A stretch of DNA of 64,000 nt from Piezodorus guildinii (Eukaryota; Arthropoda; Insecta; Hemiptera; Pentatomidae): contig CM041293.1 of the NCBI GenBank assembly GCA_023052935.1, forward strand, positions 169,033,341 through 169,097,340, read 5' to 3'. The translations under genes and the position numbers were made by a program. Below are positions 10,446 to 21,462 of this stretch, piece after piece. Position 1 is the stretch's first letter; each line of letters starts with the position of its first letter. The notes below the pieces were generated by a model that was given only the letters and a program-made list of their open reading frames with translations, made no database searches and had not been told where the DNA came from.

Positions 10446-12640
10446 CCGCACAGCTGTAAAACGACCGTCCCTTCTAGAAGGAATAATTGATTGGAACGAT
10501 TATAGCAACCATTTAAAATCTGCCCTTTCAATACCAATATCTCTGAAAACTGAAGAAGACGTCGAGAAAGCTGTTGATCAGTTTACAAATAGCATTCAGC
10601 ATGCAGTATGGTCGTCATCTGTACCAAGACAAAGAAATTTTGATAAACTTCCAAATTATCCTCAGTACATAAGAGATTTGATCAGGGCTAAGAGAAGAGC
10701 TCGTAAAGTATGGCCAACTAATAGTTTTCCATCTGATAGACAAACTTTTAACAGACTCAACAATGAACTAAAACGACAGATTCAAATTTTCAAATGTACA
10801 AATTACGACAGTTACTTTACAAACCTCTCTACTGACGATTGGAGTTTGTTGAGGCAAACCAAAAAACTTGTAAAACATCTCGTTGTGTCAGCGCTACTGC
10901 GTAATGAGGATGGTCCTGAGCTGTGTCAGACAGTGAAAAATCAGAGATTTTTTCAAATTATCTTTCATCTGTATTTACACCACATACTGACTTCATTAAC
11001 CCTGAACATAACAGACACGTAGTCAACACCTTGGAAAATCCACTACAACTAGCACTACCTTCTCCATGCATTACTCCAAAACAAGTTGCATAGCAAATTA
11101 GACAGTTACCTAAAAAGAAAGTCCCTAGCCATGACTTGATAAATGCTCAAGTCCTCCAGAAAATGCCCAGACAAGCTCTAGTGTTCCTAACTTGTATTTA
11201 CAAATCGATACTTAGGAAGACTAAATTCCCTTTACAATGGAAATACTCAAAAATTACAATGATCCACAAACCGAACGAAAATACAGACACCCCTTCCGCA
11301 TATAGACCTTAATAGGTCTATGCCTATTTATTAATAGGCTAATGCCTGCTCCCCATTTGTTCAAAAATTTTTGAGAAACTACTCTACATAAGGCTTTTTG
11401 AAACACTCACGGACAGTAACATAATACCCGACCATCCATTTGGATTCGGCACACAACACTCAACCACTCACCAACTGCATAGAGTGACTGACTACATTGC
11501 ATCAGCACTAGAGCAGAAATCGTATGCAACAGGAGTATTTGTGGATGTTGCTCAAGCATTTGATCGGGTCTGGCATCAGGGGCTTCTCTTCAAACTAAAG
11601 ACTTTTCTCTCTCCTACATACTTTCTTATCCTTCAGTCTTTTCTTAGCGATAGATTTTTCTCTGTCAGTCATGGTACGGAAATATCTTCAATTAGACTAG
11701 TCTTTGCAGGAGTACCTCTAGGGTCGGTTCTCGCACCACTACTTTACATAATATACACAAACGACATGCCAACCACTCCCGAAACTCTAACAGCGACATA
11801 CACAGAAGATAAATCAATCATAACAAAACATCCCAATCCTACGCACGCCTCACAGACATTACAACACCACCTAACACAATTCTATGATTGGTGCAAACTT
11901 TGGAAAATTCGAATTAACCAGGACAAATCCTAACATATTACTTTTACTGTTCGACATACACCTGCCCGCCAGTATATCTTGACAACATCCAAATTCCACA
12001 GACAGACTCAATAAAATATCTCAATAAATATAAAATAGGGCTTGACATTCGACAGAAGAATGACATGGGACCCACACATCAAGAACAAACAGATAACGCT
12101 AAAAAAAAGACTAAAACTTTTATACTCACTACTCTCAAGACATTAAAAATTAAAACTTAAAAATAAACTAAACACTTACACTAACCTACTGAAGCCCATT
12201 TGAACTTACGCCACACAGATATACCTACGGGACTGCCAAAAAGACACACTTACGCAAAATTCAAATTTTTTAATTCAAAACTTTCAGAACTATCACAAAC
12301 TCACCATGGTACGTTAGCAACAATACTACAGACCTTCACATGCCAACAGTCAACGAACAGATTCGGACCCTCTACAAACGTTTTCACAACAACTTACACG
12401 GACATACTAACAATCTAGTACGAAGCATAGCAACTGGTAACATGCCGGACAATACTCACAGAAGACTGAAAAGAAGCTGGATGAGGGACCTTCTAAGATA
12501 AATCCGTAATAGGAAGCACGCCAGAAAGTGGTGCCGCTGGGCATCTTCTCTCCATCATGCCTACCACGCCAAATATCATTCCTTCGTCATCGCAATCGCT
12601 GATTGTCAATCATTTATTGACAGGTGTGAATGAAAACATT
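10446..12640 (+). mobile_element. Decayed Jockey LINE, left arm only
   Basis: Present between flanks that are contiguous in the right arm near 48.3-48.4 kb. The + strand encodes the linker and RT: MIRAKRRARKVW (10,678), YATGVFVDVAQAFDRVWHQG (about 11,520), AGVPLGSVL, and the C-terminal NTHRRLKRSWMRDLL near 12,450-12,500. The catalytic box has decayed to YTED. Several stops and shifts separate the open pieces at 10,678-11,022, 11,484-11,933 and 12,200-12,418. The 3' UTR holds GCTGATTGTCA and TGACAGGTG, also seen in the gag-only element at 25.1 kb. Confidence 0.8.
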
Positions 12641-13376
12641 TGAAGATTAAAAAAAATATATCAGTATTTTACAATTTCAATATAATTAGTATGATTTGTT
12701 TACGATACTTTTAAAGAGACAAAAGTGTGTAAAGGAAATAAGACTGACTATAAATTAAGTTTACACGCAAATATCTCAAACGAGACTGAGTGAAAACTTA
12801 TGAACGTAATTTGATGTGAGTATCATTCCCTTATATCTCGTTAAAAATCTCGTTTTTTTAATTCATTTTAAAGGTTTAATTAGACAACTTTCTTCACTAT
12901 TTAGGTAATGAGTTTTGTGTCATAAAACAAAAAGTATGTCCTTATCTTGTTGTTAATTTTGTTGTCTAAATAATTACAGGAATTAGAAAGATTTCCCCAT
13001 CACATGTTTTCGCCGGCGGAGCTGACTGAAAACGATTGAAATACTAAAAGCATTGGTCCCAAATTTTTTTCATTTATGGTTTTATATTCACAAAAGGATA
13101 GGAAAACTGGTCCAAAAATCACGATAATCAAAATCAATAAAAATTAGACATTTCCAAATGGATCGATTCATATATATTTATTAGGTATAATAAATGCTTT
13201 GAATAATAAGTATCCGTTCCAAATATTTAATTAATTAATTATTAAACCAGGTCATTTCTATCTAAAGATCTAGTTAAAGATAAACTACAATATCAATCAT
13301 TTCCCGATTTTGAATAGTTAAAATAGTTATAAAAGATTGGTTGTAAATTCTGATTATTTTTAAACATATCCGCTCC
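12640..13376. other. Arm sequence without recognisable gene
   Basis: AT-rich DNA matching the inverse of about 47,530-48,300. No ORF or repeat family is recognised. Confidence 0.6.
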
Positions 13377-13556
13377 TTCATAGAAGCCTCCCTTCCCCCA
13401 CCCCTCACCTTTCCCTACCTTCCCCCACTCTCAGCCCCTCCCTCCCCCCACCCTCACCTTCCTACCCCCCCTCACCTCTATCCCCTACCTCCCCCCTCTC
13501 ACCTTCCCCACCCCTCCCCCATCTCTCGGCCCCTCCCTTCCCTCACTCCGGTACCT
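13376..13556 (+). repeat. Homopyrimidine tract upstream of palindrome gene, left copy
   Basis: About 180 bp almost purely C and T on the + strand, built from imperfect ~60-bp repeats of CCCTCACCTTTCCCTACCTT-like sequence. It ends about 30 bp before the presumed transcription start. The inverse (G/A on +) is at 47,398-47,517, upstream of the right copy, so its position relative to the gene is conserved. It can in principle form triplex or, on the G-rich strand, quadruplex DNA. Confidence 0.85.
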
Positions 13557-13588
13557 GTTAAGCTCCACCCCTTTATGGAAAAATCATC

Positions 13589-13639
13589 AGTTTTAGCCGA
13601 ATTTTGAGGAGTGAAGTACGGTCTGCTTTTTCGAAACAG
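13589..13639 (+). promoter_or_regulatory. Presumed initiator and non-coding first exon, left gene
   Basis: TCAGTT at 13,587-13,592 resembles the arthropod initiator. A donor CAG|GTGAAT follows at 13,639/13,640, and the intron ends TTTATAG at 13,810, 13 bp before the ATG. The block is conserved at 47,312-47,362 in the right copy. A TTTATGG at 13,572 is TTTGTGG on the right, so a TATA box is not supported. Confidence 0.4.
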
Positions 13640-13823
13640 GTGAATATTACTTACCTTTATTATAAAGTGCTATTTTAATGCTATCTCTTCCACTAAGTAT
13701 TTTTTTTTCGAAAATAGTGATTTCTTATTTTTTGATCAAAAACATTTTCCGTTCAAATTTAATTATATTTCTGCAGTATTTTTTACAGTTTTTTTTTATG
13801 TTTTTTATAGATAATCTTAGAAA

Positions 13824-15269
13824 ATGGATTCTAAAACACATGAAACCCCTAAGTGCACAAAGAAGTTATTTAAAAGGATTCAGAAGGTAATTATTATTGT
13901 CTTAAGATATATTTTTTAAATTATTTTATTTTCATAAATGTTTTTTTACTGATTGAATTGTAATTTATTAAAGGTCAGAAGAAGACTTAATTTCGGACCC
14001 GATTCCCCCCAAAAAAGCAAACCCGTGGCCGTTGTGAAGCCTCGAATAAAGGTGAGGGTTCTTATTAATTGTGATCTTAAATTTCTGTGTTCAACTCTCT
14101 ACTATAAATATGTTAATTTTATATAACTTTCATTAAAACATCTAAATGTACTCTTGTAGACTCCTCCGCCAGTTCCGATTCCAGAAACAGAAAACCATCA
14201 GAGTTACCAATCAACGAACAATTATATATACCATAATGGAGCTTCAACACCGCTGTTCTTTGTAGAGACTGGACCTGTGGTAAGACAATTAATTTTTCAT
14301 TGCATTATTTTAACCCTAGTAAGAATTAAAATGATTTACATTTAAAACTTTTTTTCTTTTTTGCCGTAAGTTAATTGTAAGTGTGTTCAGTGTATATGTG
14401 TTACTTTCACCTTTTTATAATGTGTTAATATTTTTAGACTGTCATGTAAATACTAGGTATATAGTTTCTTTTGATATAATTTTCATATAAACGTAATTTA
14501 ATTGTTGCAGACCCCTCCTCCACCTTATCACATAAGTCATTACTATCAACACTTTTATCAACAAGGAGCAAACAACTATATATACCAGGATGGAGCTTCA
14601 TCATCGGCGTACTATGTACAGACTGGGTCTGCGGTAAGTAAATTGATTTTTAATAACATTATCATGACTAAAGTATAAACTTATAACAATTTTATTAAAA
14701 CATATAAACTTTATGTAAATCTTGTAGGCTCCTCCAAGCGGTCAGTTTCAAGCATCGGGTCACCAACAATTTTATCAACAAGCCTCAACGAACGATATGA
14801 ACCAGAATGCAGCTTCAACTCCGGAGTATCGTGAACGCTACCAGCCTGTGGTAAGTGGATTAGTTTAAATTCACATTATTTTAACAACAGTATTTCTTTT
14901 TTTGGTATAAAATATATTCGGAATTCATTCGTGCTATTGTTTTTTTTTTTATTAAAGTAATTAATATGTTTAACTGTTGATAGTTCCGCTAGCACGATAA
15001 AGTTTTATAATTGCGAGTAATATTTAAATAGAACACAAAAACTTTCAAGTCGTTATTTATTTTCATTAAAAAATCACCTCAGTTTAAGTTGTTCTTTTAT
15101 TATTAAGGGTCTATATTGCATTTTTTTTTTAAATACAAAAATACTGACATTCAATCTAATTATTGTATACTTACAATTATAGTACGAACCAGTCACTCCA
15201 GGGCCGTGGGATGATCGAACTCCGGAAAGATATTACGCCGGAAGGACCTTAGGTCTTTGGAAACCTTAG
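13824..15269 (+). CDS. Novel tandem-repeat-exon protein, left copy (C-terminally frameshifted)
   Basis: Six coding exons with GT-AG introns, all phase 0: 13,824-13,886; 13,974-14,051; 14,160-14,279; 14,511-14,633; 14,728-14,850; 15,183-15,269. Together they encode 197 aa. Exons 1-2 give a basic start (KKLFKRIQK, then VRRRLNFGPDSPQK). Exons 3-5 encode three related 40-41-residue repeats: [T/A]PP at the start, Y/Q/N-rich middle, NNYIY..GAS, ending TGPV-like. There is no signal peptide or membrane segment, and the basic start suggests nuclear location (inference). In exon 6 GGTCTTTGG lacks one T against GGTCTTTTGG in the right copy, so translation stops at 15,267-15,269. The lost frame remains otherwise open to TAA at 15,344-15,346. 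A poly(A) signal AATAAA lies at 15,707. I recognise no family. Confidence 0.8.
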
Positions 15270-15346
15270 ATATTCTGATTGAAGACAGTAGGAGGAGGAG
15301 AATGCAATCCCAGCCTGCGAGCCGACCAGAGGATCACCCATCTTAA

Positions 15347-16499
15347 GTAATTTGTGTTATCTTGGAACTTACATTCTAAATATGTTAATTTTTTAAACTT
15401 AGCCCAGTTAACAAAATTGTTTCATTTCAAATTAATTTTTGTGCCAATGGTAATATATTTTTTGTATAAAGTCATAGATTTATAATGTGAATGTTTGTTT
15501 ATATTTTTATTTAATATTTTAAATTAGATATAGGATTTAGTAAAATAGGACTCATTGAGTATGACTGTATACACAGTGTAATATATTTTTGCAGTGTTTT
15601 ACATTTTAAATGTTAATGTTTTAGTTTATTTCTTACTATTCAATGATTAAAGTAAACACTTTTTTTTAATTATCTGAATTTTTTTTTTATAACAAATAAT
15701 TGTATTAATAAATGTTTCTCTTTATAAATCTGTATTATTTATTTTTTATCCCTGGACTAAATAAAAGTAGTTGAAAAGCTGCTGATTTAGTTCTTGAAAA
15801 TACATGCTTTTTTGTGTTTTTCATTTTCACTTATGAAGAAAATATGATTTAAATCAGGTTTTGTGGTGCAGAAAAATATTTCGTTATCTCGAACACTATT
15901 TCTTATCTTTGTGTTATAAATATTTCTTCAATTGAGTTGATTTTGTTGATAATATTTTTTTGGTAGTACGATAAGAACTATGTTGAACTCTCATTTATTT
16001 TATGAAACCTGTACCTAAAAGAAGCTATAAATTACTCATTCATTTTATAATATTTTATAGGTGCTTTCTACGTTTCATTGATGCTTTCTACAATTTTGTT
16101 TTTATTCTTCGTTTAATCTTAATTTAGAGTTTTAGTTAATTATTCATATGCATACTTAAATACATTTTAGAAACTTTGGAACCTAATTTATATATCTCAT
16201 TCTATCACTATCCCACTAGTCTATATAAATGAACATGAGTAATTGAATTCCTTCTTTAATGACAGATTCTCTCATAAATCTCGCGAAAAGCCAAATCTTT
16301 TGAGATAAGACCAAAAAATCGATTAATTGCCACTGTTTTTTTTAACTGTTATTCTATAATTTTTTATTCTTTTTTTTTAACAAGTCACAAAACAAAAAAG
16401 GTCAATTCATTTACATAAATACAACTTTTTTTTAATCGGCTCATATCTGTGGTGTAAGTATTGAAAAGGTTTGTTGTATAGGAGATATAATTATTCCAG

Positions 16500-16500
<1 letters not shown>
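15347..16500. other. 3' flank of palindrome gene
   Basis: AT-rich, with AATAAA at 15,707-15,712 and again at about 15,760. Matched by the inverse of about 45,003-45,590. No further gene is seen. Confidence 0.5.

Positions 16501-16501
<1 letters not shown>

Positions 16502-16572
<71 letters not shown>
16502..16572. repeat. (AT)n microsatellite
   Basis: About 71 bp of TA repeats. The orthologous tract in the right arm is 44,921-45,002. A short ORF of alternating I and Y through it is an artefact. Confidence 0.95.
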
Positions 16573-16573
<1 letters not shown>

Positions 16574-16789
16574 CATCATAATGCATTTATTGAATTACCT
16601 TAAATAACGAAATTACTGTTCGATTAAAGAATGTGTGAGAATCGCAGGTTATAAAATATATATATATATATAATGATAGAACTAAAAGATCCGAAAACTA
16701 ATTAATAAAATTGAGGGTGTATAGTCGACTGTAGAAACTATTATAGGAGGAATAGTCAGGAATCAGTCATTTTTGAAAAGTTTTTAATT

Positions 16790-16833
16790 TTGCCAACGTT
16801 TCGGCTCAAGCTTGTGAGCCATCATCAGGGCAT
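16790..16833 (-). ncRNA. Hammerhead-ribozyme-like core, 16.8 kb minus
   Basis: CTGATGA 16,828-16,822, stem II GGCTC/GAGCC, GAAA 16,802-16,799, ACGTT. Confidence 0.5.
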
Positions 16834-16887
16834 TACTGAGCCATTTCCAAGCATAAACCCCTCAGTTTATGCTTGGACATGGCTCAG

Positions 16888-16935
16888 TAATGCCCTGATG
16901 ATGGCTCACAAGCTTGAGCCGAAACGTTGGCAAAA
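16888..16935 (+). ncRNA. Hammerhead-ribozyme-like core, 16.9 kb plus
   Basis: Best formed copy. Stem I AATGCC pairs with GGCA and ATT downstream. Core CTGATGA 16,895-16,901, stem II GGCTC/GAGCC, GAAA 16,921-16,924, then self-complementary ACGT and T at the cleavage position. Confidence 0.55.
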
Positions 16936-17223
16936 TTAAAAACTTTTCAAAAATGACTGATTCCTGACTATTCCACCTATAATAATTAATAAAATATAAA
17001 AACTTTAGTACAAAAAATATCCTGATTATGTCTTAAACATTCCGTAGTTTTTAAAACTGGCTTTTTTGCCAAAACAAGAGAGTGAAACAAACTTCATCTT
17101 ACAATTAATGCAATTTTGGTTATTCATTAAATACCTTTAAAGTTCATAATTGAATAAATTAATGCGGATACCCATAATATATTAATAATTCTTTCCTTTG
17201 AATATGTTTTTTTATAATGCAGT

Positions 17224-17640
17224 AGATACTTTTCATTAATCAATCATATTATATTTTTTCAACATTTTATTATATTTCGTAATCAGTAATGTGTAAAAAT
17301 ATGTTGAAAAATAATGCATACAAAACTTAAGTGATTTTTAAAAATATTGGTGAATAGGGAAAGAGATAAAAGACGAGTCGCCAAATATTTGTTATCGGCT
17401 TAAGATTTCCTATTTCTAACCTCCACTACCTGGGATTATAGCTAGGATAGCTGAAGGGATGTCGGCCCTTATATCATTAATCTACTTGTTTTAGAAAATT
17501 TGATCGTGTAAATTTGATCCTTTTATCTATATAAATTTTAAAAGACGGATAAGTACCTATGTACGATAAATACTAGGGTTAGGTTAGGGTATTGGAGTAG
17601 GTGCTCAACCTCTTGGTTATTAGCACCGAATAAATTTGTA
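17224..17640. other. Spacer edge, no gene seen
   Basis: Leaves similarity to the right arm at about 17,223. AT-rich, with a single TTAGGTTAGGG at about 17,579 that is too short to be telomeric. Confidence 0.5.
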
Positions 17641-17869
17641 GTAACAGATTTGTTTTACTTTCCTTTTCTTCTTTTTATTTATTTATTTTTCCTTCTATTT
17701 TTTTTTATTTTTTATTGTTTATTTATTATTATTTTTTTTATTATTATTTTGTTGACACATTCTGAATTAATGAATTTATTTCAATTTTTTTTTCTTTATT
17801 TATTTTTTTTATTATAACTATTTTTTTTCCTTTCTTTCTTTATGTTTTTTTTCTTTAAGTTCCGGGAGC

Positions 17870-19327
17870 AGAGAACATTCTTTGACGAACCTAATCAGTG
17901 AAATTACTGTTTCACTAGAGTCCTTCAAGCTCTCACTCAACGATCTAGCTAGGTTAAGTTTACCCATTTGTACATGGAATTTGGGGCAGTTCTAAATTAT
18001 GTGTTTTACTGAGAGAGGCACTCTACACAAGTAACACATTGGTACGGGCTGCCTGAGGATGAGATGGAGATGTGTGAGTCTGCTACGTTCGATGCGAAAT
18101 CTCGCCAAAGCAGTTTCCTCGAGGCGATTACTTCGCAATGATGTATTCCATGGATCAGGCGATTGCTTGATATTTCTTAATTTATTGGTGTTGTCAAGTT
18201 CCGACCACATCTGTTTCCAAGCCTGATATATTTTTACCTTAAGGTAATTTTTTACGTCTTCCTTGATGTAAGTTGGGTGGATTTGGACGTTTGACAATGC
18301 AGCTTCTTTCGCAGCCCGATCCGCTTCTTCATTACCATCAATGCCTACGTGGGATGGAATCCACAAGAACACAAGTTCTTTTTTCGGTATTTTTAAATCT
18401 CCCACATATTTATGATCTTATTAATTAGTGGGTTATCAATGCAAATATTATGAAGGCTTTTAAGGGCGGATAGGGAATCGGTGCATATAATGAACTTTGA
18501 CTCATCACGTGACCTAATGAATTCAAGTTCATTTGATATTGCTAAGGGTTCCGCAGTATATATGCTACTTAGGTTAGGCAGTTTGAATTCAAGGATACTT
18601 ACGGGTGTAAAAATAGACAAACCAACTTGATCATTTATTTTGGACCCGTCTGTAAATATTTTTGTGTGATCTGAATGATCACATATAATTTCATTGTATT
18701 TTTCTCTCTTAGTACATAGTGCGGTGTGTCAGTTTTGTTATACTTTGTCAGAGTTAAGTTTATTCTTGGTGCTGTTTGGTCCCATGGTGCTTCTATTGTT
18801 TCTGTTGTCTTATTGAGATGCATGTGAAGAAGTTCTTCGACGTAAGCCCTCGATCTTATTCCTAATGGTGCTGGTTTGGTCGGATTATTCTGATAAACTA
18901 TTTTGCACTTGGCTTGGTATATATATTTGTAGGCAGTGTTATCTGGTTGTGTGGCCAGTGATGAGATATAATTACATGCTAATTGCAGACGTCTGAACTT
19001 AATTGTTGGAATAACTGATTCTGCACACAGGCTAAGCACTGAACTTGTCCCGAAGGCACCAATAGCAATCCGGAGGCCTGTGTGGTGGATTGTGTCCAGT
19101 TGTGTTAAAATTCTTGATTTTGCTGACCCGTACACAGGACTGGCATGATCAAGTTTGGATTCGACGATACATTGGTATATCTGAAGTAATCTTGTTCGGT
19201 CAGATCCCCATCTTGTTATTGCAAGGACTGTCAACACATTAAGTCGCTTCAGGCATTGTTCCTTTATGTTTTTATATGTGAGCCCCATGTCAGCTTGGGC
19301 TTGAGGATGAGTCCTAAGAATTTGCAC
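17870..19327 (-). pseudogene. I-element RT thumb and RNase H, broken
   Basis: 18,635-19,327 holds the RT C-terminal domain (IVESKLDHASPVYGSA). RNase H follows in two frames: AEPLAI and ICTDSLSAL (18,393-18,620), then WIPSHVGIDGNEEADRAAKE (17,992-18,405). These give the E, D, H and D residues expected of RNase H. A cysteine-rich CYLCRVPLSVKHII tail follows. Confidence 0.75.
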
Positions 19328-19366
19328 TCACTGTGGAAGGATAGAGCCTGGTCATATAGCTTGATT

Positions 19367-19981
19367 TCAGGTGGAGGACTTGGGTCTTCGCTTTGAAAAT
19401 AGCATACATTTAGTTTTATTTGGTGAGAACCTGAGTCCTGATTGTTGTGACCAGGTTTGAAGTTGATCTAGTATGGATTGGACAAGTGTTTTATCTTGGA
19501 TGTATCTTGACAGGAGAAAGTTTTGAATAAATAAAGGAAGTGCACCTAGCATGCCCCACTCATTTAGTTGTTTCAAGACTAGAGGGCGCCAAATCGTATC
19601 GAAAGATTTTTCGATATCGAAAAATATTCCCAGGCACTCTTTCTTTTTTATGAAAGAGTTTAGCACTTCTGCTTCAAGAGCTACGAGATGATCTAGTGTT
19701 GATCTTCCTTTTCGTTGTCTACACTGAATACTAGGTAGGCAATTATTGCTGTCAAGGAACCATAAGATGCGCTTGTTTACTATTTTCTCCAGGACTTTAA
19801 TGACACAACTTGTTAGAGAGGCAGGTCTATACGCATTTATATCTAGTCTGTTTTTGTCGGGTTTTAGTATAGGCACTATGATAGCAATTCGCCAGTTTTC
19901 TGGGAAGTATCCTTTTGACCATATTTTATTAAAGATATGTAGTAAACGCTTGATGTCAGATTTGGATAATTGTTTAAGCAT
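19367..19981 (-). pseudogene. I-element RT domain lacking the YxDD segment
   Basis: Contains ENWRIAIIVPILKPDK, AYRPASLTSCVIKVLEKIV and GIFFDIEKSFDTIWR. It then passes from FLLSRYIQ directly to LVQSILDQLQTWSQQSGL. The intervening GVPQGSVLSP-like and YADD-containing segment (roughly 50-60 residues in the family) is gone, so the polymerase cannot work. Confidence 0.75.
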
Positions 19982-21362
19982 TTCATTGTGGATGTCATCA
20001 GGCCCGACCGCAGCCTTTTGAGAGAGCTGAGGGCACTTTCTAATTCCTGTATTGTGATAGGGGAGTTATATGGGATATTGCTGTTTTCACTGTTAATTAC
20101 ATAATCTATTGGTACGTAGTTGTTGATAGTTTCCTGAAATTCTGGACTATAGTTGGAGGATGATGACGTGTTTGCGTAGTAGTTGACGAATGCTTCTGCT
20201 AGTGTTGTTGGATCATACGTAATTTTACCATTAAGCTCAAGTACAGGTTGATCGTTACTATATTTTCCTCTTATACTATTAATATTTCTCCAAACTGTGC
20301 GTATAGGTGTATTTCTATTAATTTCTTTAGTAAACTCGGACCATGATTGCTGTTTTTTCCTTTTGATCAAATAGCGTGATTGTGTTCTTATTATCTTAAA
20401 TGCAATTAAATTTTCTGTTGTTGGATATCTTCGAAATTTATTTAAAGCTTTGTTTCTTTGTTTTATGATTTCTTTGCATTCTTTGTCAAACCAGGGAGGC
20501 TGGATTTTGGATGATGGATTAGGTGATGATTTGGGAATTGGTTCAGTTGAGGCCTCAATTATTCTCTTAGTGAGAGTTTCAACTATGTCATTTATATTGT
20601 CATCATCAGGATTGCTTATTTGTAGGTTTATGATATTTCTAAATTTTTCCCAATTCGCTTTATCGATTTTCCAATTTTTTAATCTATTCCCTATTGTTTG
20701 TGGTCCTATGGTGCTAATTTGAATCGGGTAATGATCCGAATTGTGGAGATCGTTAACAACGTTCCATCTGAAGAGGCCATATAGGATTGGGGTGCACAGA
20801 GCTATGTCTAAGGCACTAACTGACCTGGTTCTTGGACATAGGTGCGTCTTTTCACCATTATTATGGAATAAGAGATCAAAGTTATCTTGTATTCGCTTGA
20901 TAATATTGCCTCTATAGTTATTTTCTGAGCTGCCCCAGCTTTGGTGAGCTGCATTCATGTCTCCTAAAATAATAAATGGTTGCGGTAGGCTATTGATAAG
21001 TTGGTTGAGAGCAACTTCATTTTTGGTTCTGTGGGTGGAAGGTACAAGTTACAAATGTTTATGGGTACATTGAAATGTACTCTAGTGACTATTGCTTGGA
21101 TGGAGGTTTGTACTAAGATTTCGCTGGATACGTATTTTTTATGAATGGCTGTGAGAACTCCTCCACATGCACGGGTTTGTGGTTCTTTGTCTTTCCTATA
21201 AATGCTATAATTTTTATAGTTGAATTTAGATGTTGGTCTGAGATGAGTTTCCTGAAGACATATCACTGCAGGCTGTAGATCGCTGACAAGAATTTTTAGT
21301 TCTTCATGTTGTGGTTTCATACCGTTTAGATTCCACTGTAAAATATTAGTGTGATGATTCAT
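19876..21362 (-). pseudogene. I-element ORF2: endonuclease and linker, frameshifted
   Basis: The apurinic-type endonuclease begins ILQWNLNGMKPQHEEL at 21,340, with CLQETHLR and a GGV motif. A frameshift near 20,960 is followed by GDMNAAHQSWGS, then SALDIAL and NSDHYPI, the usual catalytic motifs (N, E, D-x-N, D and S-D-H). The linker then enters RT block 0 (WFDKECKEIIKQRNKAL). A second frameshift near 20,010 ends this part. Confidence 0.75.
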
Positions 21363-21462
21363 TTTTGATTATGATGAAGGTAGGCCTGTTTCTGTTTAAT
21401 CTTACACTAGAGATACATAGATTTCGAATCATTATATTCATTTATTTGTGGTGTATTTTAAT

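Larger units (their letters stand above)
16738..16985. mobile_element. Hammerhead-bearing palindromic element, second family
   Basis: A near-perfect ~250-bp inverted repeat: CTATTATAGGAGGAATAGTC at the left returns as GACTATTCCACCTATAATAA at the right, around a small loop near 16,865 (itself an AAGCATAAAC/GTTTATGCTT hairpin). Its termini differ from copies A-D, but it holds the same core block twice, in opposite orientation. I find no equivalent in the right arm between 44.78 and 44.92 kb. Confidence 0.75.
1000..17223 (+). repeat. Left arm of giant inverted repeat
   Basis: The outer edge (GGATAATGGGTC...) matches the reverse complement near 60,290. The inner edge (AATGCGGATACCCATAATA...) matches the reverse complement near 44,712-44,775. 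Matches occur throughout, with left+right coordinate sums of about 61,290 (outer), 61,060 (5 kb), 60,950 (gene) and 61,880 (inner). The sums drift through arm-specific insertions. Left-only material includes LINEs at 8,348-8,877 and 10,446-12,640 and an extra element near 5.9-6.8 kb. Coding exons of the two arms differ at only a few percent of sites. Confidence 0.9.

Noticed and set aside
16385..16579. 64-codon minus ORF of alternating I and Y
   Set aside because: It is a translation of the (AT)n microsatellite.
17576..17600. TTAGGTTAGGG, resembling the insect telomere repeat
   Set aside because: Only about two units; expected by chance in AT-rich DNA.
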